Program-made: the position numbers and the translations under genes
Shown: piece by piece, positions 1 to 5,538 of the stretch
Layout: every line of letters begins with the position of its first letter
Numbering within the stretch: position 1 is the first letter of the stretch
NCBI GenBank assembly: GCA_902782965.1
Contig: CACZPG010000229.1
Span: forward strand, 1-6,988
Length of the DNA stretch: 6,988 nucleotides
DNA from: an uncultured Lachnospiraceae bacterium
GTDB lineage: Bacteria; Bacillota; Clostridia; Lachnospirales; Lachnospiraceae
Reading direction: 5' to 3'
The notes under the pieces: model-generated
Database searches by the model: none
The model's input: the letters and a program-made list of their open reading frames with translations, nothing else
What the model was told of the DNA's origin: nothing

Positions 1-444
1 TCAAGGTTTGCTAAAGAACTTGGGGTTACAGAATATCGTTCTGAACTTCTTCCTGCTGATAAGGTTAGTGAACTTGAGAAAATCATGGACGGCCTTGGTG
101 ATAAGAAGATTGCGTTCGTGGGCGATGGTATTAATGATGCACCGGTATTGGCAAGGGCAGATATTGGTATAGCGATGGGAGCTATGGGTTCTGATGCTGC
201 TATTGAGGCAGCTGATATAGTACTGATGGATGATGATCCGGCCAAGATTTCTCTTGCTATGAAGATAACCAGAAAAACTCTTAATATAGTTCATCAGAAT
301 ATAATATTTGCTATTACTGTCAAGATACTGTGTCTTATCCTTGGAGCAGTCGGTATAGCAAATATGTGGATTGCGATTTTTGCAGATGTTGGAGTGATGA
401 TAATTGCTGTAATTAATGCAACCAGAACTCTTCGTATAAAGTGA
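1..444 (+). CDS. Heavy-metal P-type ATPase (Zn/Cd/Pb type), C-terminal part
   Basis: The reading frame is open from the window edge to TGA at 442-444, giving the last 147 residues of a P1B-type ATPase, a membrane pump that exports metal ions using ATP. The visible part starts late in the HAD-type P-domain. The hinge motif GDGINDAP lies at fragment residues 41-48 and is followed by the conserved ARADIGIAMG stretch and GSDAAIEAADIVLM. Two closing membrane helices (about 97-117 and 119-138) end in NATRTLRIK, with no C-terminal metal-binding tail. Lys108 in the first helix and Asp129 in the FAD-V-G motif of the second are 21 residues apart. That matches the Lys/Asp pair of E. coli ZntA (Lys693/Asp714, from memory), so Zn/Cd/Pb export is more likely than copper, whose pumps carry other residues here. 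The N-terminal metal-binding region, DKTGT site and CPC helix lie outside the window, so substrate and gene name remain inferred. Confidence 0.9.
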   Translation, partial: SRFAKELGVTEYRSELLPADKVSELEKIMDGLGDKKIAFVGDGINDAPVLARADIGIAMGAMGSDAAIEAADIVLMDDDPAKISLAMKITRKTLNIVHQNIIFAITVKILCLILGAVGIANMWIAIFADVGVMIIAVINATRTLRIK

Positions 445-480
445 CGCCCGTATCATTAGTATTATCAGAAAAACACATTA

Positions 481-518
481 AATTATATCAGGATAAATGG
501 ATTAAATGATATCTAATT
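481..518. repeat. AT-rich imperfect inverted repeat upstream of purE promoter
   Basis: The arms are AATTATATCA (481-490) and TGATATCTAATT (507-518). They pair over ten bases if CT at 513-514 is bulged out, leaving a 16-base spacer. The repeat sits between the ATPase stop and the purE -35 box. It has no T-tract, so it is a poor intrinsic terminator. It could be an operator or simply AT-rich noise. No other terminator for the ATPase gene is visible in this gap. Confidence 0.25.
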
Positions 519-527
519 AAATAGATT

Positions 528-556
528 TTGACAGTATCCTTTAAGTGTGATATATA
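528..556 (+). promoter_or_regulatory. Sigma-A promoter of purE
   Basis: A perfect -35 TTGACA (528-533) is followed by a 17-base spacer and -10 TATATA (551-556). TG at 548-549 makes it an extended -10. Transcription should start near 563, leaving an untranslated leader of roughly 56 bases. That leader is purine-rich and shows no guanine-riboswitch-like fold by eye. A GTG at 547 in frame with purE lies inside this promoter and so cannot be the start codon. Confidence 0.8.
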
Positions 557-618
557 AGAATGTATCTGATTTATATAACAGAATAAACAGAAAAAAGAAG
601 AGAAGAAGGGAATGCATT

Positions 619-1107
619 ATGAAAGCAGCAATAATAATGGGTTCAACCAGTGATCTTTCAAAGGTGGAACCTGCAATAGATATACTTAAAAGCAAGAACA
701 TTGAAGTTAAGGTCAGATGTCTCAGCGCACACAGGGCATCTAAGCAGTTATATGAATTTATTGAAGAGATAAATAATGATGGAACAGAGGTAGTTATTAC
801 TGCAGCCGGAATGGCAGCAGCTCTACCCGGAGTAGTTGCAGCTCAGACAGTTCTTCCTGTAATAGGTGTTCCGCTTTCCGGTTCAGTTCTTGATGGTCAG
901 GATGCTCTCTATTCTATAGTTCAGATGCCACCTGGAATTCCTGTGGCTACGGTAGCTATTAACGGTGGCAAGAATGCTGCATGGCTTGCTCTTGAGATAA
1001 TGGCTGTTAAACATCCGGAGCTTAGAGAGATGCTTCTTCAGGAAAGAAAGAGCATGCAGGAAAGTGCTATTAAGGCAAATGAAGAAGTAAGTGCTAAATA
1101 CGAATAA
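619..1107 (+). CDS. purE: N5-carboxyaminoimidazole ribonucleotide mutase (PurE)
   Basis: A 162-residue protein of normal PurE length. PurE moves the carboxyl group of N5-CAIR to carbon to give CAIR in cytosolic de novo purine synthesis. The ATG at 619 is chosen because AGAAGGG (604-610) sits 8 bases upstream and the strong promoter ends at 556. Visible family motifs are the N-terminal phosphate loop GSTSD (8-12), the catalytic SAHR (36-39, His38), and QDALYSIVQMPPGIPVAT (94-111) followed by INGGKNAA. SAHR rather than SAHK points to the class I mutase rather than the class II AIR carboxylase of animals and spirochaetes. One oddity is that the segment usually read as GGAAHLPG or GMAAHLPG is GMAAALPG here, so the conserved histidine is Ala68. 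No purK or other purine gene is adjacent; purC lies convergent downstream. The identity is secure, while class and activity depend on that substitution. Confidence 0.96.
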   Translation: MKAAIIMGSTSDLSKVEPAIDILKSKNIEVKVRCLSAHRASKQLYEFIEEINNDGTEVVITAAGMAAALPGVVAAQTVLPVIGVPLSGSVLDGQDALYSIVQMPPGIPVATVAINGGKNAAWLALEIMAVKHPELREMLLQERKSMQESAIKANEEVSAKYE

Positions 1108-1120
1108 AATTAAGTATGAA

Positions 1121-1159
1121 AAAATAAACATAAAAAATAAACATAAATAATAAACACGA
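1121..1159. repeat. Three tandem copies of a 13-base AT-rich unit
   Basis: The unit AAAATAAACATAA occurs at 1121-1133 and again exactly at 1134-1146. A third copy at 1147-1159 has three mismatches. A partial dispersed copy, TAAATAAACAT, appears at 1263-1273 on the far side of the terminator. The repeat lies between the purE stop and the terminator, so it would be transcribed as the purE 3' untranslated region. It probably arose by slippage; no function is evident. Confidence 0.6.
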
Positions 1160-1184
1160 AAAAATATTAAATACATATAAACGT

Positions 1185-1237
1185 AAAAAAAGATTTACTG
1201 TAGTTCTCTTAATGAGATATACAGTAAATCTTTTTTT
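1185..1237. terminator. Bidirectional intrinsic terminator shared by purE and purC
   Basis: Perfect 18-base inverted repeats occupy 1185-1202 and 1220-1237. Each arm has a seven-base A or T run on the outside, with GATTTACTGTA and its complement inside. The loop holds a further TCTC/GAGA pairing (1205-1208 with 1214-1217). Both strands therefore yield a hairpin followed by a U-run. It lies between the convergent purE and purC stops, where it can end both transcripts. Confidence 0.92.
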
Positions 1238-1314
1238 GTGTCTTTTATTGAATAAACTCTTATTAAATAAACATTTGTCGAAAAAACTTATGTTGAATAT
1301 GTGTCTGTTGTGAT

Positions 1315-2187
1315 TTACAGTTCTTTTCCGGTTAACATCTTGTAAGCTGACAGATACTTATCAATAGTCTTATCTACGATTTCCTGTGGAAGTTCCCAAT
1401 CCTCAGGAGCAGCAGTATTAGCATCGGACTTCAGCCAGTCTCTGGCAAACTGCTTATCAAATGATGGCTGGCCGTGTCCCGGTTCATAACCCTCTGCTGG
1501 CCAGAAACGTGAAGAATCAGGAGTCAGCATTTCGTCACCGACTACTATATTTCCGTCCTCATCAAGACCAAATTCAAATTTAGTATCAGCTATTATAATG
1601 CCTTTTGTAAGCGCATAATCAGCACATTTATTATATAGTGCAAGCGTATAATCACGAAGCTTCTCAGCATATTCCTGACCTTTGCCCGGGAATGCCTTTT
1701 CAAGAACTTCAACTGACTGTTCGAAGGAAATGTTCTCGTCATGATCGCCGATTTCAGCTTTTGTAGAAGGAGTGTAAATAGCTTCAGGAAGCTTGTCGCT
1801 TTCCTGCAGTCCCTCAGGAAGCTTAATTCCGCAAACCGTACCGTTTTCATTATAGCTTGCCCAGCCACTTCCTGTTATGTATCCACGAACGATACATTCA
1901 ACCGGGAGCATGGTAAGCTTCTTGCACATCATACTGTTGCCATCGAATTCAGGCTTTCTGAAATATTCAGGCATTTCGTTTACGTCCACAGTAATCATAT
2001 GGTTTGGCAGAATATCTTCTGTAAGGTCGAACCAGAATTTAGACATCTGTGTAAGTACAGCGCCTTTCTTACTGATCTTGTTCTTCAGTATAACATCGTA
2101 GCAGCTTATTCGATCAGTAGCTACCATGATCAGGCTGTCGCCATTATCATAGATTTCTCTAACTTTTCCTTCTTTTACAGGCTTCAT
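1315..2187 (-). CDS. purC: Phosphoribosylaminoimidazole-succinocarboxamide synthase (SAICAR synthetase), long type
   Basis: A 290-residue enzyme that joins aspartate to CAIR using ATP to make SAICAR, the step directly after PurE. Family landmarks in order are EGKVREIY (6-13, nucleotide loop), ATDRISCYDV (23-32), VRGYITGSGW (100-109), TPSTKAEIGDHDENIS (139-154), ADTKFEFG (200-207) and DEMLTPDSSRFW (218-229). The length and the inserted segments match the yeast Ade1-like long form rather than the 235-240-residue form of E. coli and B. subtilis; this comparison is from memory. The ATG at 2187 has AGAGG (complement of 2196-2200) 8 bases upstream, and the EGK motif begins five residues in, which leaves no room for a later start. 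The gene is monocistronic in this view, with its own promoter and the terminator shared with purE. No residue defects were seen. Confidence 0.97.
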   Translation of the reverse strand: MKPVKEGKVREIYDNGDSLIMVATDRISCYDVILKNKISKKGAVLTQMSKFWFDLTEDILPNHMITVDVNEMPEYFRKPEFDGNSMMCKKLTMLPVECIVRGYITGSGWASYNENGTVCGIKLPEGLQESDKLPEAIYTPSTKAEIGDHDENISFEQSVEVLEKAFPGKGQEYAEKLRDYTLALYNKCADYALTKGIIIADTKFEFGLDEDGNIVVGDEMLTPDSSRFWPAEGYEPGHGQPSFDKQFARDWLKSDANTAAPEDWELPQEIVDKTIDKYLSAYKMLTGKEL

Positions 2188-2217
2188 AATGTATACCTCT
2201 CATTCTTATTTTTTGAG

Positions 2218-2226
2218 ATTATAGCA
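2218..2226 (-). promoter_or_regulatory. Extended -10 promoter of purC
   Basis: Read on the minus strand, this is TGCTATAAT, a perfect extended -10 element (TG at 2226-2225, hexamer 2223-2218). No good -35 is found at the expected spacing; only a T-rich stretch is present, as is common for extended -10 promoters. Transcription would start near 2211, giving a leader of about 23 bases that carries the purC ribosome binding site. Confidence 0.7.
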
Positions 2227-2305
2227 TATTCCATTTGGCAGAAAAAATCAAGATAAGATTAGATGTTAATTAAAGAAAACAATCGTTATTATTATCATAA
2301 TTATC

Positions 2306-2335
2306 TTGAAAAAATGCATATAGATGTGATATTAT
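2306..2335 (+). promoter_or_regulatory. Candidate promoter for the AAA-like gene at 2391
   Basis: TTGAAA (2306-2311) and TATTAT (2330-2335) are separated by 18 bases, and TG at 2327-2328 makes an extended -10. The start would fall near 2342, about 49 bases upstream of the ATG at 2391. If this is the real start, the AAAGGAGG at 2336-2343 would be mostly missing from the message, which argues against translation of the mini-ORF at 2356 from this promoter. Confidence 0.55.
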
Positions 2336-2355
2336 AAAGGAGGTGCATTCTCGTA

Positions 2356-2394
2356 ATGTTTATGAAGAACACTTATGGAGGTTGGGGAATATGA
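2356..2394 (+). CDS. Possible 12-codon leader ORF (MFMKNTYGGWGI)
   Basis: ATG at 2356 opens a 12-codon frame ending in TGA at 2392-2394, which overlaps the ATG of the next gene (2391-2393) as ATGA. An unusually good Shine-Dalgarno, AAAGGAGG (2336-2343), lies 12 bases upstream, and a second ATG is in frame at 2362. The peptide holds Tyr-Gly-Gly-Trp-Gly but no run of one amino acid, so a classical attenuation leader is not indicated. Arrangement and ribosome site suggest translational coupling to the downstream gene. The best promoter seen would start transcription near 2342, inside or after that ribosome site, so this could also be chance. Confidence 0.3.
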   Translation: MFMKNTYGGWGI

Positions 2395-3506
2395 GAAAAC
2401 CATTTGCAACAGCATACGACGCTATTAAAAAACTCTTGAAAAGTCTGTTTGGAAAGAAAGAAGAGACTGATGAGACAGTTTCTAATATAGAAGAAGGTAG
2501 TGAAGAATCTGGCTCTGAAGAAACTTCGGAAGAAGCTGCTGAGGAAGCTGAGCAGCAGGAAAAGAAAGAAGATAAAATCGTAAAACAGGTTCTTGCCAAT
2601 ATTGCCGAAGAAGAAGGAATAGAAGAAGAGAAGGTTAGTAAAGGCGAGCTTGACGAGCAGAAGAAATACGAAGAAGAAGTAAAGAAGAGAGCTCAGAGAG
2701 CTGCAAAGAGAGAAGCAGAGGACAGAAAGAAGGAAGCTGCAGAAGCCGCAGCTGAGAAATCTGGAAATGTTAAGACAGTTATCGATCCTGTAACCGGTGA
2801 AGAAATTGCCCTTGGTGCTCTTCCTAAGGAAGCTATCTATCTCAAGAAATATATGAGAATCCCTACAACCTCTGATGATATAACGGTTGCAATCAATTCG
2901 ATAATTAAGCATACAGATATGCCGAAGAATATTGTTATTCTTGGAAGAAACGGATTTGGTACAGTTAAAGTCGGTGAGGACTTTGCCAGAAGTTTCTATG
3001 AACTCGGTCTTGTTAAGTCAGACAAGATTGCTAAGACGAAGGCTAAACAGCTCAATAAGATGAGCCTGGATACACTTACAAAGCTTAAAGGTGGATGCCT
3101 CATTATTGAAAATGCAGGTCTTGTATCCTTCGATAAGCTGGTTGAGGTAATCAAGGATTCAGCTCCTGAGAATAATGATTATGTAGTTATTCTGACAGGT
3201 GAGATTGATTCTCTTGCTAATTTCTTTGAAGATAACTCAGATATAGTTGATTCATTTATTTATCTGATTGACATTCATAAGATCAAAGAGCGTGGCATGA
3301 TGCATCTTGCAAGAGGATACGTAAAGGAGAAGGGTTATAAGGCAGATAAATCTGTATATGATAAGATGAAGAATAACCTTAAGAGTATGGAAGAAGGTAA
3401 TATTGATAGATTTATCGGTTTCATAGATGAAGTTATCGGAAGATGTGATAAGAGAGAAGCATCGAAGGGTACTTCAGATAAAGAAATTCAGACCAGTGAT
3501 GTATAA
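2391..3506 (+). CDS. Charged coiled-coil protein with degenerate AAA+ (CbxX/CfxQ-like) domain
   Basis: 371 residues, with ATG at 2391 preceded by GGAGG (2377-2381) at nine bases; the in-frame GTG at 2343 overlaps a ribosome site and is unlikely. Residues 1-23 form a basic, amphipathic helix that could touch membrane. Residues 24-123 are very rich in Glu, Lys and Ala and probably form long helices or a coiled coil. From about 145 to 355 the layout resembles a CbxX/CfxQ (SpoVK-like) AAA+ domain: NIVILGRNGFG (180-190), FARSFYELGL (198-207), GGCLIIENAG (234-243), YVVILTGEIDSLANFFEDN (264-282), then a helical lid with ARGYVKEKGYK (307-317). Every ATPase position checked is altered. The P-loop Lys-Thr is Thr191-Val192, Walker B Asp-Glu is Glu240-Asn241, and the usual Arg-Ser-Arg-Phe finger region reads VDSF (286-289). 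It is therefore probably a non-hydrolysing scaffold or regulator. No signal peptide or membrane helix was seen. Family assignment is by eye and function is unknown. Confidence 0.85.
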   Translation: MRKPFATAYDAIKKLLKSLFGKKEETDETVSNIEEGSEESGSEETSEEAAEEAEQQEKKEDKIVKQVLANIAEEEGIEEEKVSKGELDEQKKYEEEVKKRAQRAAKREAEDRKKEAAEAAAEKSGNVKTVIDPVTGEEIALGALPKEAIYLKKYMRIPTTSDDITVAINSIIKHTDMPKNIVILGRNGFGTVKVGEDFARSFYELGLVKSDKIAKTKAKQLNKMSLDTLTKLKGGCLIIENAGLVSFDKLVEVIKDSAPENNDYVVILTGEIDSLANFFEDNSDIVDSFIYLIDIHKIKERGMMHLARGYVKEKGYKADKSVYDKMKNNLKSMEEGNIDRFIGFIDEVIGRCDKREASKGTSDKEIQTSDV

Positions 3507-3514
3507 AAATTTAA

Positions 3515-3553
3515 AGAGACTTATTTACAGTGTAATGCTATAGATAAGTCTCT
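3515..3553 (+). terminator. Hairpin terminator after the AAA-like gene
   Basis: AGAGACTTAT (3515-3524) pairs perfectly with ATAAGTCTCT (3544-3553) across a 19-base loop, starting nine bases after the stop codon. The following tract is only CTTTGTT (3554-3560), so termination may be incomplete and read-through into the EAL-glpK pair is possible. Confidence 0.6.
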
Positions 3554-3618
3554 CTTTGTTAGTATAAAGTAGTTTTTTGTTGGGTATTTTTTGTTGTTAT
3601 TTGGGGTTGGTATTTGAT

Positions 3619-5538
3619 ATGCCAGAAGTTGTATTTATTAATAACTACACTCCTGTCGGAGATATAATCAGCATTTGCCTATGCTGGGTGGTTATAGTAC
3701 TTATTCAGGCTTCTTATGTAAGTAAGAAGAAGAGTTTCATGCTTTTCAGTGGCATGGTTTTTCTTGTTATGTTTGCATCCTTTAGTGATATAATTTATCA
3801 CTATCTTTTGGCCAGAGAAAATCTGGTGTCTTATACACCAATCTATATTTTCAGGTTCACTTTTCATGCATTTCTGTTTGCTATTCTTTTCTTATACATA
3901 TGTTATATTGTCGAAGTTCAGCAGCTTGAGATTAATAAACGAAAAATAATTATGGTTTTATCGTTGATTGGTTTTTTAATTGTTAATGCAGCTGATCTTA
4001 TCAGCATCATTAATGGCAGTGGTTTTAGAGTTAATGGCGTCAACAATGTTTATGAACATGGACAGATTTTTATGTATGGTTATATATTCTTTGTAGCCAT
4101 TATCATATATCTGATGATAAGATACAGGAAACGTCTCTATGCACAGGTTATGGCCGGATTCTATGGTACCATGATCATTTCTTTTCTTGTGTTATTTCTT
4201 CAGGGCAGGTTTTCGCAGTCATCGTTTACTACGATTACATTTGTCTTTCCTATAATTTCCATGCTTTATCTGATACATTCCAATCCTTATGATCTTAGTA
4301 TTGGTGCAGTAAGCATCAATGCATTTGAGGATCTGGTAAAGTATTATTATAAACGTAATCGTGAATTCGTTCTTATGAGTCTTTATCTTGGAGAATTCGA
4401 TCATGAAGGTCTTCATTTTCCTGAAGAAATAAGGAGTTCCATCAGAAAATTTACCAGCTCCTTCTTCCGTGGAGCCGTACTGTTTCAGATATCCAATGGG
4501 CATGTTGTATTGATTGCAGATGTTAAGAGGAATCCGGATTATGAGAACAGAATGAACCAGATTATCAATGCATTTCATGCGGAATATGCCAAATATCATT
4601 ACGATTATAAGATAGTAATGGGTAAATCAATTGAGGAAATCAGTAATAGAAATGAATATGTCAGTTTTATAAATCATATTCATCGAAACATAAATGATAA
4701 TGTTATTCACTTTATAGAATATGATGACGTTACTTCCTTTAACAAGCAGAAATACATTATTGATGAAATAAGTGACATTTACAGAAGACATGATCTGAAT
4801 GATCAGAGAGTAGAAGTGTATTGTCAGCCTGTTTATAATCTGACTACAGGTAAGTATGATACTGCAGAGGCTCTTATGAGACTTAATCTTCCGGAAGTTG
4901 GAATGGTATTTCCGGATCAGTTCATTCCACTGGCAGAGGACTTCGGATATATTCATGTATTGACGCTTATTATACTTAATAAGACCTGCAGGACTATAAG
5001 GAAGATGATTGTTGAAGGATATATGGTTAAACGTATATCGGTGAATATATCAGCTATAGAGCTTAGGGAAGACTGTTTCTGTGATGATGTCAGCAAGGTT
5101 ATCAAGGAAAGCGGAATTCCTGATGAGAAGGTTGCTATTGAGCTTACTGAATCCCAGAACGAAAATGACTTCCTTATTATGAAGGATAAGATAAATGAGC
5201 TTAAGGAACATGGCATTCTTTTCTACCTGGATGACTTCGGAACTGGATATTCCAATCTTGAAAGAATCATGGAACTGCCTTTCGATATAATTAAGTTCGA
5301 CAGATCACTGGTTCTTGCAAGTGGAAGCAATCCTAAATCAGAAAGAATGGTAGGAAGTCTTGCAAATATGTTTAGTGAGATGGACTATTCAGTACTTTAC
5401 GAAGGTGTCGAGAATGATCTGGATGAGAAGAAATGTATAGATATGTATGCTAAGTATCTTCAGGGGTACAAATATTCCAGACCTATACCTATAGAGAGAC
5501 TTACAGAATTCTTTGAGAAAAGAGAGGTAAACGGATGA
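3619..5538 (+). CDS. 7-TM membrane protein with degenerate GGDEF and intact EAL domain (predicted c-di-GMP phosphodiesterase)
   Basis: 639 residues from ATG 3619. TTG codons at 3577, 3580, 3601 and 3607 are in-frame alternatives adding up to 14 residues, but they lack a ribosome site, and the ATG's own (GGGGTTGG, 3603-3610) is weak. About seven membrane helices span roughly 14-34, 40-63, 75-98, 110-131, 149-168, 175-195 and 202-219, predicting a periplasm-side N-terminus and cytoplasmic C-terminus. Residues about 225-385 look like a GGDEF fold that has lost its signature (FQISNGH at 289-295 where GGDEF should be), so diguanylate cyclase activity is unlikely. The EAL domain (about 395-630) keeps its catalytic set: EALMR (417-421), DQFIP, Asn476 in SVNIS, Glu508 in ELTES, DDFGTG (538-543), Lys559, Glu595 in YEGVE and Gln615 in LQGY. 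It should hydrolyse cyclic-di-GMP to pGpG near the membrane in response to an unknown signal. Its stop overlaps the glpK start. Confidence 0.93.
   Translation: MPEVVFINNYTPVGDIISICLCWVVIVLIQASYVSKKKSFMLFSGMVFLVMFASFSDIIYHYLLARENLVSYTPIYIFRFTFHAFLFAILFLYICYIVEVQQLEINKRKIIMVLSLIGFLIVNAADLISIINGSGFRVNGVNNVYEHGQIFMYGYIFFVAIIIYLMIRYRKRLYAQVMAGFYGTMIISFLVLFLQGRFSQSSFTTITFVFPIISMLYLIHSNPYDLSIGAVSINAFEDLVKYYYKRNREFVLMSLYLGEFDHEGLHFPEEIRSSIRKFTSSFFRGAVLFQISNGHVVLIADVKRNPDYENRMNQIINAFHAEYAKYHYDYKIVMGKSIEEISNRNEYVSFINHIHRNINDNVIHFIEYDDVTSFNKQKYIIDEISDIYRRHDLNDQRVEVYCQPVYNLTTGKYDTAEALMRLNLPEVGMVFPDQFIPLAEDFGYIHVLTLIILNKTCRTIRKMIVEGYMVKRISVNISAIELREDCFCDDVSKVIKESGIPDEKVAIELTESQNENDFLIMKDKINELKEHGILFYLDDFGTGYSNLERIMELPFDIIKFDRSLVLASGSNPKSERMVGSLANMFSEMDYSVLYEGVENDLDEKKCIDMYAKYLQGYKYSRPIPIERLTEFFEKREVNG

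Noticed and set aside
547..618. N-terminal extension of PurE from GTG 547
   Set aside because: It overlaps the -10 promoter element and adds 24 basic residues absent from PurE proteins; ATG 619 has a good ribosome site.
563..618. Purine riboswitch or PurR box before purE
   Set aside because: The leader is about 56 bases, purine-rich and lacks the paired arms and conserved core of a guanine or PRPP riboswitch; no PurR-like box was recognised.
1741..2256. 171-residue plus-strand frame
   Set aside because: It is antisense to purC, which has complete family motifs; no ribosome site was seen.
2373..2912. 179-residue Phe/Leu/Ser-rich minus-strand frame that looks membrane-like
   Set aside because: It is the antisense of the Glu/Lys-rich coiled-coil region; GAA and AAG codons read backwards as TTC and CTT give false hydrophobicity.
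3536..3544. Possible extended -10 TGCTATAGA for the EAL gene
   Set aside because: It lies in the terminator hairpin loop and 3' arm, has no -35 at proper spacing and only a four-of-six hexamer; too weak to annotate.
3573..3606. T-rich run as a second terminator
   Set aside because: No upstream hairpin abuts it; the nearest stem ends at 3553.
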